A DNA stretch of 64,000 nt, taken from DATFVJ01 sp963712955 (GTDB taxonomy: Bacteria > Actinomycetota > Actinomycetes > Streptosporangiales > Streptosporangiaceae). The translations under genes and the position numbers were made by a program. The DNA is taken from the NCBI GenBank assembly GCA_963712955.1, contig CAVQKF010000005.1, positions 248,001-312,000 on the forward strand, read 5' to 3'. Shown piece by piece: positions 18,181-26,295 of the stretch (the first letter of the stretch is position 1; each line of letters starts with the position of its first letter). A model generated the notes under the pieces. That model saw only the letters and a program-made list of their open reading frames with translations, was not told the origin of the DNA and did not search any database.

Positions 18181-20004
18181 TTACGCGGAGCTCCCCGCGG
18201 CGTCGCCGACACCACGGGGAAAACCGCGTTCGGCGTCGCCCGCACGCAGGACCCGGACCGCCGCGAGCGCCCGTTCCTCGGTGGGCCAGGGTGCGCACGG
18301 CTTAAGCGGACCGGGAGTGGCGGCCGCACTGTACCTGCTCGCGAGGTCCTCCGCGCGCCGGGACTCCGCGGCCGTGATCTCCACGGTGCCATCCGCTGAC
18401 TCCGCCGCCGGGGCGTACCCGAGCCGGCGCAGCACTGCAAGCACATCGCCGCGGCCGGAGGGTGAGACGAGCACAGTGGGCGCGAGCAACCGCAGCCCCA
18501 GCGCGGCGGCGCGGCGATCGGCGGCGATCTCCGCCACGACATCGGGGTCATCGCAGCGGATGTAGGCGGACGCTGCGGCGACGCGGATCCGGCCGTGCCT
18601 GCGCGCGACGTCCTCGATCAGGTAGCGCAATGGCTGTGGAATGGGCGTACGTGAGTTCTCCGCGAGCATTGCGAGCAGGCCGTCGCCCGTCCTGCCCGCG
18701 TCCATCGCTCGCCGCACGGAGCCGTCGGAGAACCGGTACACCGTTGCACCGCCTGTCGATTCCACGTCGGCGGCGAGCGAAAACTCACGGGCCAGGTCGG
18801 TTGTCAGGGGTCCAGGTGCCACCGCCGTCAGGTCGGCCTGCAGCAGCACGTGCGCGACAGGCTCAGGCAGGATCCCCGCAAGCACGGACGCGGCCTCGGC
18901 CAGTCCGCCTGACACCACCGCGCGGCCGTGTGCGGCGAGGGCGCCGAGCCCGGTAAGGCCAAGCAGTGCCGCTTCCCGCAACGCAATCTGGGCAAGCATG
19001 GCCTGCGACGTCTGCGGCCTGCGCGGCCGCAGCCATGCCAACCGCCGCAGCATCGCGCCCGCATTTACCGATGTGCCAGGCGCCACGGTCGCGAGTTCGC
19101 CAAGTACCCGGGCGCGCACCCGCGGAGCGTCCATACGGTCGAGACCAGTGCCAAGCGCGTTGAGCAGCCGCCCGCCCTCGTCGCGGCTGCCGACAAGTCC
19201 GGGCACCCTCGTGGTCGCCAGCCATGCGCTCACGAGCGTCGCCCACCGGTCCGCTTGGGCCCTGTCCAGCCAGGTGTCGAACGCGCGTGAAGGAAGCCAC
19301 TCACCGTCGGTCCAACTTGAGGCCGCGAGCAGCCCTGCCGCCCGTGCGACCTCAGTGAACAGCGCGGTCGCGGCCAGGTCCACGTCAACGGAGGCGGCCG
19401 CCTTGCGCAGTTCACGGATCCCGAGGCCGCCAGAGCGCAGCACCGGCGGTGGCGCCGCGGCCCAGCGGCTCAGCAGGTCCTCGACGCAACGGAGCGCGGT
19501 CAGCGCCGCAGCCGCCGAAGCCTGGTCCACCTCGCGTAAGCCGTTAGGGATCCCATCGAGCGCCGGTGGCCCAGGCGAGACGCCGCCGGGGCCGGCAGGA
19601 AACCGTGGCCCGCTGATGACGGCGCGCAAGCCGGGCGCGGGCCGGAAGCCGCCGCCTGTGTGCCAGGCGAGCGCGCGGGCACACAGCGCCGCCAGACAGC
19701 GGCTCAGCGGCCCGGGCGGTGCGCCGAGCATCTCCGTGAGCCTGGCCGTGGGCACGGGGGACGGCAGCGCGAGGAGCGCCTCGATGATGTGCAGCGAGAA
19801 CTGGTCGAGGTCATCGAGGGCGCGCTCGAGCGACAGTCGTCTCGCGGCACGGGACGCGAGTGCGTCGACGCATGTCGGCACCGGTGTTACCAGGTCGGGA
19901 CGCGCGGCGAGCAGCGCCGTGAGCTCCACGTCGCTGCGCTCGCGGAGCCAGACCGCGAACCCGCCCCCGCCCGCGTGCCGCCCGTTACCGTTCACCCGCT
20001 TCAC
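18181..20004 (-). CDS. Helicase-associated (Helicase_C_3-type) XPB partner protein
   Basis: 607 residues without Walker motifs. The N-terminal part is a run of winged-helix-like segments (LDDLDQFSLHIIEALLALPSPVPTARL), and the C-terminal third, from LPEPVAHVLLQADLTAVAPGPL through AYIRCDDPDVVAEIAADR, resembles the helicase C-terminal accessory domain found next to XPB in actinobacteria. Same strand as, and upstream of, the XPB gene. It probably binds DNA or the helicase. GTG start at 20004. Function is assigned by family and neighbourhood only. Confidence 0.75.
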   Translation of the reverse strand: MKRVNGNGRHAGGGGFAVWLRERSDVELTALLAARPDLVTPVPTCVDALASRAARRLSLERALDDLDQFSLHIIEALLALPSPVPTARLTEMLGAPPGPLSRCLAALCARALAWHTGGGFRPAPGLRAVISGPRFPAGPGGVSPGPPALDGIPNGLREVDQASAAAALTALRCVEDLLSRWAAAPPPVLRSGGLGIRELRKAAASVDVDLAATALFTEVARAAGLLAASSWTDGEWLPSRAFDTWLDRAQADRWATLVSAWLATTRVPGLVGSRDEGGRLLNALGTGLDRMDAPRVRARVLGELATVAPGTSVNAGAMLRRLAWLRPRRPQTSQAMLAQIALREAALLGLTGLGALAAHGRAVVSGGLAEAASVLAGILPEPVAHVLLQADLTAVAPGPLTTDLAREFSLAADVESTGGATVYRFSDGSVRRAMDAGRTGDGLLAMLAENSRTPIPQPLRYLIEDVARRHGRIRVAAASAYIRCDDPDVVAEIAADRRAAALGLRLLAPTVLVSPSGRGDVLAVLRRLGYAPAAESADGTVEITAAESRRAEDLASRYSAAATPGPLKPCAPWPTEERALAAVRVLRAGDAERGFPRGVGDAAGSSA

Positions 20005-20057
20005 AGTACTGCGACGTTCGGCAGCTATAACCGCCGTGGTTCGGGCACTATCGGCGC

Positions 20058-20909
20058 ATGAGCGCGCGCAGCGAGCAACTTGTGCTCGACTACCTGAGCC
20101 GCGCCGCTGACGCGGCTCACCGCACGTTGCGCTCGGACGAGCGGATGCGGTTCATCGCCAGGCTCCGGGTTTCCATCGAGCAGCAGCGGCGGGCGGCGAG
20201 CGCGGTCGAACCGGCCGAGGTGCGGAGGGTTCTCGCGAAGTTCGGCGATCCCAAGGTCCTGGTCGCGCGCGAACGCCGGAGCCTCGACGAGGCGATGGCG
20301 CCCGGCGGGGATGTCGGCGGGACCGGCACGCCGGACGAGGCCACGCAGGTTACTGTCAAGCAGGGCGCGGCTGGGCAGGGCGCGGCTTGGCAGGACGCGG
20401 CTGGGCAGGGCATGGGCAGGCCACCAGAGGCTTTTTTTCCATCGCCCCAGGTGGCCGGGCCGGATGACGTGGGTCAGCCTGCCGCGCCGGTACCGCAGGT
20501 CGCGTTTGACCCGACGCTGGTTATCCGGAGGTTCCCGCGTGAACTGCTCGCGCTTGTCCTGCTCGGACTTGGCGGGATGCTCCTACCGTTCCCGCTGTGG
20601 CTGATCGGCGCCGTGACCGGCCTGACCTCGCGGATCTGGAGTACCGGGGACAAGTTCATCGGGATCGCCGGGCCACTCATCATCACCGTGGCCGGTGTGG
20701 GCGTGATCGGGGCGCTGAACAAGCATCCAGGCGTGCCTGTGGACCTGCACGCCTATGTGGCCGCCGTGCGCGCGGACGCGTCGCTCATCTTCCGGATCGG
20801 CGCAGTGCTCGGCGCCCTCTATCTGGGGGCCCGGTTGCCGCGCGGAAACCGGCCAAGCCCTGCCTGCCGGTCAGCCGATCGGAGACGCGACCTGCTCGGC
20901 GGTCGCTGA
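20058..20909 (+). CDS. Membrane protein of unknown function with HAAS-like N terminus
   Basis: 283 residues. The N terminus (LVLDYLSRAADAAHRTLRSDERMRFIARLRVSIEQQ...VRRVLAKFGDP) resembles the helical HAAS signalling domain; a Gly/Gln-rich repeat segment (GQGAAGQGAAWQDAAGQG, about 103-120) follows; then two to four membrane helices between about 165 and 265. I do not recognise a specific family for the membrane part. Its 3' end overlaps the convergent TetR gene by 39 bp. Upstream is the divergent XPB partner gene. Confidence 0.62.
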   Translation: MSARSEQLVLDYLSRAADAAHRTLRSDERMRFIARLRVSIEQQRRAASAVEPAEVRRVLAKFGDPKVLVARERRSLDEAMAPGGDVGGTGTPDEATQVTVKQGAAGQGAAWQDAAGQGMGRPPEAFFPSPQVAGPDDVGQPAAPVPQVAFDPTLVIRRFPRELLALVLLGLGGMLLPFPLWLIGAVTGLTSRIWSTGDKFIGIAGPLIITVAGVGVIGALNKHPGVPVDLHAYVAAVRADASLIFRIGAVLGALYLGARLPRGNRPSPACRSADRRRDLLGGR

Positions 20910-21515
20910 TGTCTCGTGCTCGGGCAGCAGCCCAAGTGCGAGCCTCGTCCACGCCGCCACGAAGCGTGGTTCTGTGACACGTCCCGGCGGAGCGCCGAGC
21001 TGCGTGGTAGTGAGCCAGTAGTTGACGACTGAACCGCCGAGGACCGCGGCGACGGCCGGCCAGTCGACGTCCGCGTCGGCGAACTCCGGCTGCCGGCCGC
21101 CCCATGTGGTCATGACCTCGTACAGCGGCTGCACGAGATCCTCACGGAACTCGTCGACGAGGTGCGGGAACTGATCCAGGTCACGGAAGATCACCCGGAT
21201 CAGGTTGGTCTCCTCCGTCATCTTGGCCAGACCCAGCTTGCACAGGTAGCGAAGACGATCAGGCAGCGGGATCAGCTGCGCCGAGGCGACCGAACGCATG
21301 GTCGCCTCGATCTGGTCCGTGGTGGGTGCCGCGTGGGTGCGTATCGCCGCCACGAGCACCTCTTCCTTGGACCTGAAATGGCGGTACAGACCTCCGGCGC
21401 CCGGCGACAGCCCAGCGGCCGCCTCGATTTCGGCGACCGCGGTCGCCGAGTAACCCTTCTCGGCGAACAGGCGGAGCGCTTCGTCGACTATCCGTTTCCG
21501 GGTCGAGCTCGTCAT
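20871..21515 (-). CDS. TetR-family transcriptional regulator
   Basis: 214 residues. The DNA-binding domain reads RKRIVDEALRLFAEKGYSATAVAEIEAAAGLSPGAGGLYRHFRSKEEVL, a standard TetR helix-turn-helix; the rest is a divergent ligand-binding domain. An inverted repeat TAAC-TG-GTTA lies at 21549-21558, about 34 bp upstream of the start, and may be its own operator. Ligand and targets are unknown. Confidence 0.88.
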   Translation of the reverse strand: MTSSTRKRIVDEALRLFAEKGYSATAVAEIEAAAGLSPGAGGLYRHFRSKEEVLVAAIRTHAAPTTDQIEATMRSVASAQLIPLPDRLRYLCKLGLAKMTEETNLIRVIFRDLDQFPHLVDEFREDLVQPLYEVMTTWGGRQPEFADADVDWPAVAAVLGGSVVNYWLTTTQLGAPPGRVTEPRFVAAWTRLALGLLPEHETSATAEQVASPIG

Positions 21516-22167
21516 ACGTGTGCCTCCCCCCCGACAGTATCCGCTTGCTAACTGGTTATGCGGCGCACATCACCGGCGCGGCCCGCGTCTCAGGTGATCG
21601 TCCGCCCCGAACGGTCGGTGGGACAGGGTGTCACGGCGTCCCAGGTGGCGGTGCAGGGTCTGGCGCGGGGTCGTGCCGTCACCCGGCCATCGGGCGTGTC
21701 TGCTCTAATTCACGCCGGAACGGTTGTTTGGCCAGCAGCGGGCAATGAAACAGATTTTCCTGGAACGAGATGATTGCGACGGTTTCGTCACGGGTACCTA
21801 CACAACGTGATATTAGTCGCCCGTGCGGCGAGCGGTTGCGGCTCGGAGCGACCGGATTTCCCGGCCTCGCGCGCGATCCCGTCCTAGCACCATCCAAACG
21901 TGTGAGGCTGTGGAGGACGCGGCCCCGGCGCTGAGCCGGGGCCGCGTTGCTGCCGCAAGGGTGATCCCGGGGTGCGCCGCTGATCAGAAGGTGATCCGGG
22001 TCGCGTCGCTGTCCAAGCGGGCCCCCTGTCACCGCCAGGTCATCCGAGTCAGATCCGGTTCGGTACGGGTGCGAAGCCCGGGCATACCGCACGGCCGGTG
22101 GACCGATAGCCTGAACACGCGCTCGCAGCGCAGCTGTGTTGGTTCCGATTCACGCGAGGTCATGCCC
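21516..22167. other. Long gap upstream of the cold-shock gene with a strong hairpin
   Basis: About 650 bp without a gene I can support. It includes a TAACTGGTTA palindrome near the TetR start and a perfect 12-bp stem (21918-21929 with 21935-21946) of CGCGGCCCCGGC type around a GCTGA loop, about 220 bp before the cold-shock start. The hairpin may be a terminator or part of a long cold-shock leader. Confidence 0.6.
21918..21946. terminator. 12-bp GC hairpin upstream of cold-shock gene
   Basis: CGCGGCCCCGGC-GCTGA-GCCGGGGCCGCG is a perfect stem-loop. It could terminate transcription entering from the left or attenuate the downstream cold-shock mRNA. Confidence 0.5.
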
Positions 22168-22602
22168 GTGCCCACTGGCAAGGTCAAGTGGTACGACGCC
22201 GACAAGGGGTTCGGCTTCCTCACCCGCGACGACGGAGGTGAGGTCTTCGTGCACTCCTCCGCTCTCCCGGCCGATGCCGTCGGCTTGCGGGCGGGCCAGC
22301 GCGTGGAGTTCGGCATTGTGGAGGGCCGCAAGGGAGCGCAGGCGCTCCAGGTGCGGCTGCTGGAACCACCCCCTTCTGTGACCAAGGCAAGCAGGAAGAA
22401 GCCCGACGAGATGATCGTGATCGTCGAGGATCTGATCAAGCTCCTCGATGACGTCTCAAACACGTTCCGGCGGGGAAAGCATCCGGACAACCGTGACGCC
22501 GCGAAGATCGCCGCGGTGCTGCGCGCGGTGGCTGACGACCTGGAACCGCAGGATGCCGCGCCGGCGCCACCACGGCACCGCCAGCCGGGTGCCCGCCGGT
22601 GA
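22168..22602 (+). CDS. Cold-shock domain protein with conserved C-terminal extension
   Basis: 144 residues: a cold-shock domain (MPTGKVKWYDADKGFGFLTRDDGGEVFVHSSAL; RNP1 KGFGFL, RNP2 VFVHSS), then a conserved alpha-helical tail (RKKPDEMIVIVEDLIKLLDDVSNTFRRGKHPD...VLRAVADDLEP). GTG at 22168 is chosen because GAGGT lies 8 nt upstream, whereas the ATG at 22162 has only 2 nt spacing. The same tail is found in actinobacterial homologues next to DUF3027 genes, as here, suggesting a conserved RNA-binding function beyond cold adaptation. Confidence 0.9.
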   Translation: MPTGKVKWYDADKGFGFLTRDDGGEVFVHSSALPADAVGLRAGQRVEFGIVEGRKGAQALQVRLLEPPPSVTKASRKKPDEMIVIVEDLIKLLDDVSNTFRRGKHPDNRDAAKIAAVLRAVADDLEPQDAAPAPPRHRQPGARR

Positions 22603-22629
22603 GCCACGCCCTGCGCCTGATGAGACCCC

Positions 22630-22673
22630 TTTGTGGTGACTTCATTGCGACTTTGTGGTGACTTCATTGCGAC
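22630..22673. repeat. 22-bp tandem duplication at the MFS gene 3' end
   Basis: TTTGTGGTGACTTCATTGCGAC occurs twice in tandem with a 22-bp period, between the cold-shock stop and the stop of the convergent MFS gene. Confidence 0.85.
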
Positions 22674-24127
22674 GCAGGTGGGTCGGCAGTTGCCTGGGCG
22701 AGCTGGGTGCCCAGTGGTTCCCCTGTTCGCATTCTGTGGCGCCGGCTCGCGATCAGTGCGAACAGCGTCACCCCGAGAGCCACGGCGGCGACGGCAAGGC
22801 CAACGGTCCCGCTTGCCGTGACCGACAACGCCACGCCGAGCAGGCCGCCCGCGACCCAGGAAAGCTGATGGAGGGTCTCGGACACCGCGAACGTCGATGA
22901 GCGGATCTCCTCGCCGATCTCCCGCTGCACGATCGAGTCCAGCGAGAGCTTGGCCAGTGCCTGGCCGAATGCCGCAACGAGCGCTACGATCAGCGCCGCG
23001 AGCAAGCCGAAGAACCAAGCGCATACCGCCGTGATCACCGTCGACGCGGCGATCGTGCTGAACATGATGACGTGCGGCCTGCGCGATCGGAAGGTCGACC
23101 CGGCGGCGGTCCCCGCCAGCCCGCCGGCCGTGGCGGCTATCACGAGAGCGGCGAGCGCCACGTTCTGGCTGACCCCGTGGAAGTGGTCCGAGCGCAACAG
23201 GAATGCCAGGAACATCACCATGAACCCGGAGAAGGCACGGACGGCGGCGTTGGCCCGCATCGCCTCGCCCACCACGGGCCCGACGCGAGCGAGCGTACGC
23301 GTACGTCTGCCTTCGGGTGGCGGCCCAGCCTTCCCCCCGTCCCCAGGGACCGCTGCCGCGGGGCTGGCGGTGTCAACATGATCGGGCAGCCTGACGCTCA
23401 GCGCCGCGCCGACCAGGAAGATCAGTGTTCCGAACCGCAGCACCCAGCCTGCGTGAATCAGGACGCCGGCCCCAGCGGCGATAGGTGCGGCGATCGCCGC
23501 GGCGATCAATGATCCGAGACCGCACCGCGCATTGGCGGTCACCAGGGTGATCTCGGCGGGCAGCAGCCGCGGCGTGACGGCACTGCGGGTGATCCCATAT
23601 GCCTTGGACAGCACGAGAACGGCGAAAGCGGAGGGCAGCAGGGTGAGCGGGTCCTTGTGAAGGACCGCCCCGGCCATTCCCCAGCAGAGCAGTCCCCTGC
23701 CGAGCATGGTCCCGGCCAGAATGTACCTGCGGCCCGTTCGCAGGCGGTCGAGCATCGGGCCGATCAGCGGCGCGAGGACCGCGAAGGGCGCCATTGTCAC
23801 GAGCAGGTAGAGTGCCACCTGGCCACGTGCAGCGCCAAGCGACACATGGAAGAACAGCGTCCCGGCGAGAGCGACCGCGATGAATGCGTCCCCTGCGCTG
23901 CTCACGGCGGTCAGTTCGATGAGTTCGGAGAGCCCGGTGCGGCCCGCGCCCGACGCGCGGGTGCCCCGGTGGATCAGCCGCCCGGCCCCACGCCCCACCG
24001 AGCCACCGGTCCTCGCCGCCGGCCTGGTGGCGGATCCTGCCGCTCGGGCGGCCCGCTGGGCCGTGTCCCGGACTTTCCGCCAGGAGGCACCTGCTCCCAT
24101 GGCCCCAGTATTCTGCGCATCAGGCAC
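22664..24127 (-). CDS. Major facilitator superfamily transporter
   Basis: 487 residues with about 12 membrane helices after a basic, Arg/Ala-rich cytoplasmic N terminus of about 65 residues. The signature loop between helices 2 and 3 reads GPMLDRLRTGRRY, and the central cytoplasmic loop lies around residues 255-290. The fold is an MFS exporter, substrate unknown. Convergent with the cold-shock gene and divergent from DUF3027, an arrangement I recall from Streptomyces. Confidence 0.85.
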   Translation of the reverse strand: MPDAQNTGAMGAGASWRKVRDTAQRAARAAGSATRPAARTGGSVGRGAGRLIHRGTRASGAGRTGLSELIELTAVSSAGDAFIAVALAGTLFFHVSLGAARGQVALYLLVTMAPFAVLAPLIGPMLDRLRTGRRYILAGTMLGRGLLCWGMAGAVLHKDPLTLLPSAFAVLVLSKAYGITRSAVTPRLLPAEITLVTANARCGLGSLIAAAIAAPIAAGAGVLIHAGWVLRFGTLIFLVGAALSVRLPDHVDTASPAAAVPGDGGKAGPPPEGRRTRTLARVGPVVGEAMRANAAVRAFSGFMVMFLAFLLRSDHFHGVSQNVALAALVIAATAGGLAGTAAGSTFRSRRPHVIMFSTIAASTVITAVCAWFFGLLAALIVALVAAFGQALAKLSLDSIVQREIGEEIRSSTFAVSETLHQLSWVAGGLLGVALSVTASGTVGLAVAAVALGVTLFALIASRRHRMRTGEPLGTQLAQATADPPASQ

Positions 24128-24191
24128 CGGAACGACCCTGCCGGCCTCAGGATGCTAAAGAGGTGGCGATGATGAGGGAGAATGACTAGCT

Positions 24192-25046
24192 GTGAGCACT
24201 GCACGCACGCGTATCCGTACCCCGGCGCTTGACGAAATCTGCGCGCAGGCGGTGGACGTTGCGCGGGGCGCCGCCGAAGATATCGCCGGACCAGGTCAGG
24301 TCGGCGCGCACGTCAGCTTGGAGGCAGATGGTGACCGAGTCGTCACGCATCTGTTCGAGTGCCTCGATCCTGCCTACGTGGGCTGGCGGTGGGCCGTGAC
24401 GGTCGCCCGCGCGGCACGTGCCAAGGCGGTGACGGTGAGCGAGACGTCCCTGCTGCCCGGCCCTGACGCATTACTCGGTCCGGAATGGGTGCCATGGCGC
24501 GACCGCCTGCAGCCAGGTGATCTCGGCGTGGGGGATCTGCTCCCCGCCTCCCATGACGACGAGCGGCTCGTACCGGTGGCGGCGCTCGGCGGCGATGATG
24601 TTCCGGCGTGGAGTGGCGGCGATGATGTACCCGCTTGGAGTGGCGGCGACGCTGGTCTCGTGGTGGGGGTCCCGATCGACGGCCGCAAGCGTGTGCTGTC
24701 GGCGATGGGACGCGACGAAACGGCGGACCGCTGGTATTCGACGGACCACGGTCCCCGCACACCACTGGCGCGCGCGGCACCCGCAAAGTGTGTGACCTGC
24801 GGGTTCTTCGTGCCGCTTAGTGTGCCCCTCGGTCAGCTTTTCGGCGCGTGCGCGAACGCGTACGCTCCCGACGATGGCCGCGTTGTGTCAGTCGATCATG
24901 GCTGCGGCGCGCATTCCGAGGTTGTCCTTCCCGCCGGTCATGACCAGTCGGCACCACCGATCATCGATGAGCTTGGATACGACCTGGTCGATCTGCCTGG
25001 TGTGTCGATGGAAGAGACCGCGTTCGAGCCGTTCGATCACGGCTGA
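24192..25046 (+). CDS. DUF3027 family protein
   Basis: 284 residues, GTG start. A conserved actinobacterial protein of unknown function: the N-terminal half contains YVGWRWAVTVARAARAKAVTVSE and the C-terminal half a cysteine cluster (CVTCGFFVPLSVPLGQLFGACANAY ... HGCGAHSE), which could bind zinc. A 27-bp in-frame duplication gives two copies of GGDDVPAWS in the middle linker. Its partners are the cold-shock and MFS genes. Confidence 0.85.
   Translation: MSTARTRIRTPALDEICAQAVDVARGAAEDIAGPGQVGAHVSLEADGDRVVTHLFECLDPAYVGWRWAVTVARAARAKAVTVSETSLLPGPDALLGPEWVPWRDRLQPGDLGVGDLLPASHDDERLVPVAALGGDDVPAWSGGDDVPAWSGGDAGLVVGVPIDGRKRVLSAMGRDETADRWYSTDHGPRTPLARAAPAKCVTCGFFVPLSVPLGQLFGACANAYAPDDGRVVSVDHGCGAHSEVVLPAGHDQSAPPIIDELGYDLVDLPGVSMEETAFEPFDHG
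24588..24641. repeat. 27-bp in-frame tandem duplication in the DUF3027 gene
   Basis: Two 27-bp units (24588-24614, 24615-24641) encode GGDDVPAWS twice; they differ at three positions. Confidence 0.9.
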
Positions 25047-25110
25047 CTGTTCACCGATCGGCTGAGCGCCTCGGCGCTGACGACCGATCCACCTGTCGCC
25101 GCCTGTCTCG

Positions 25111-25560
25111 TCACCGCTCAGGCGTGCCTTTTCCGCCGGTGATTCCGGGTGCCCGCGCCTGTGCCCGGGCCTGCGCCTCCGGCTGGGGCTGCGTGTCCGG
25201 CTGGGCCTGCGCCTCCGGCTGTGCCTGCGCCTCCGGCTGGGGCTGCGTGTCCGGCTGGGGCTGCGCCTCCAGCTGTGCCTGCGTGTCCGGCTGGGGCTGC
25301 GCCTCCAGCTGTGCCTGCGCCCGCCGCTGCGCCGCGCGGGCGCGCTGGCGCTTAAGACGTGGGACATACCACAAACCGAACAGTCCCATCGCGAATCCGG
25401 TGGCGCACGCCCAGATCCACCAGCGCTCGCCGGTCGGCAGCTGGTCGCGCAGCAACACAAGCGTGATCAACGCGACCGCCCACCCGGCAGTGATCACTTC
25501 CGTCGCCAACTGCTCGCTGGTTTCCACGGGCGGCGGGGCTGGCCGGTACTGGCGCCTCAT
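25111..25560 (-). CDS. DUF2530 family membrane protein with Gln/Pro-rich tail
   Basis: 149 residues. Two membrane helices (TAGWAVALITLVLLRD and WWIWACATGFAMGLFGLWYV) separated by a short loop are the DUF2530 pattern, preceded by the usual PAPPPVET stretch. The cytoplasmic C terminus is a repeat of AQPQPDTQ/QLEAQPQ units encoded by an array between about 25155 and 25325. ATG at 25560. Function unknown. Divergent from the MarR gene. Confidence 0.8.
   Translation of the reverse strand: MRRQYRPAPPPVETSEQLATEVITAGWAVALITLVLLRDQLPTGERWWIWACATGFAMGLFGLWYVPRLKRQRARAAQRRAQAQLEAQPQPDTQAQLEAQPQPDTQPQPEAQAQPEAQAQPDTQPQPEAQARAQARAPGITGGKGTPER
25155..25325. repeat. Low-complexity array encoding Gln-Pro-Glu-Ala repeats
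   Basis: Variants of an 18- to 33-bp unit (GCCTCCGGCTGGGGCTGCGT-like) repeat along the 3' end of the DUF2530 gene; the copies are imperfect. Confidence 0.75.
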
Positions 25561-25812
25561 GCCCGCAAGCTTAGCTTGATCATCAAGCCAGCTGACGGCC
25601 GGCGGTCGATGGCCGTCATCTGCTGCCTGGCCGGCGCATGTCCCTCGTGGCCGGCGATGCCCGCGGCGTGAGCCGCGATGTTGCGGCGAGCTCATGGTGT
25701 ACTTAAGGCGCGCCCGGCCGGGCGCAAAAGCCACCCAAGGTCCGCGAGGGCGGCTCCGCGGCGGATTCGTCCGCCTTGCTGACGGTTTGCGGAATGATCA
25801 GTACCCGGATAT

Positions 25813-25842
25813 CGTTAGCAAAAGTAATGACACGGGCTAACG
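25813..25842. promoter_or_regulatory. Inverted repeat at the MarR promoter
   Basis: CGTTAGC-N16-GCTAACG lies immediately upstream of the MarR ATG, in an AT-rich patch. Placement suggests autorepression and control of the coupled MFS gene. Confidence 0.6.
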
Positions 25843-25845
25843 AAA

Positions 25846-26295
25846 ATGACCTCGACACAGACCAGATCCGACGCTGGTTTGGCCAACGGCCTCCGCATCT
25901 CGGTGAGCAGGCTGGCACGTCGGTTGCGGGTGGAGCGCGCAGGCGGCCTGGCGCAGAGCGGGCTGTCCGACACGCAGGCGGCGGCGCTGGCCGTCCTGGA
26001 GCGTCGGGCTGCCATGACCCCGGGCGAGCTGGCCGAGCACGAGAAGGTTCAGCCGCCCTCGATGACCCGTGTGATCACCGCTCTCGAGGATCGAGGGCTG
26101 GTACGGCGTGCCCCGCACCCCACCGACAGACGGCAGGTCGTGCTGACGCTGACAGAAGAGGGCAAGGGCCTGGTGAACCAGTTCAGGCAGCGCAGGGACG
26201 CGTGGCTGGATATGCGGTTGCGCGAGCTGACGCCGCAGGAGCGGGCGACGCTGCGGTCCGCCGCTCCGATCCTGGAGAAACTAAGCCAGGCCTGA
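25846..26295 (+). CDS. MarR-family transcriptional regulator
   Basis: 149 residues with the MarR winged helix: LSDTQAAALAVLERRAAMTPGELAEHEKVQPPSMTRVITALEDRGLVRRAPHPTDRRQVVLTLTEEG. The DxR wing motif (DRRQV) is intact. Its stop overlaps the reading frame of the MFS gene, so the two form a regulator-exporter operon, with a matching inverted repeat at the promoter. Ligand unknown. Confidence 0.93.
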   Translation: MTSTQTRSDAGLANGLRISVSRLARRLRVERAGGLAQSGLSDTQAAALAVLERRAAMTPGELAEHEKVQPPSMTRVITALEDRGLVRRAPHPTDRRQVVLTLTEEGKGLVNQFRQRRDAWLDMRLRELTPQERATLRSAAPILEKLSQA

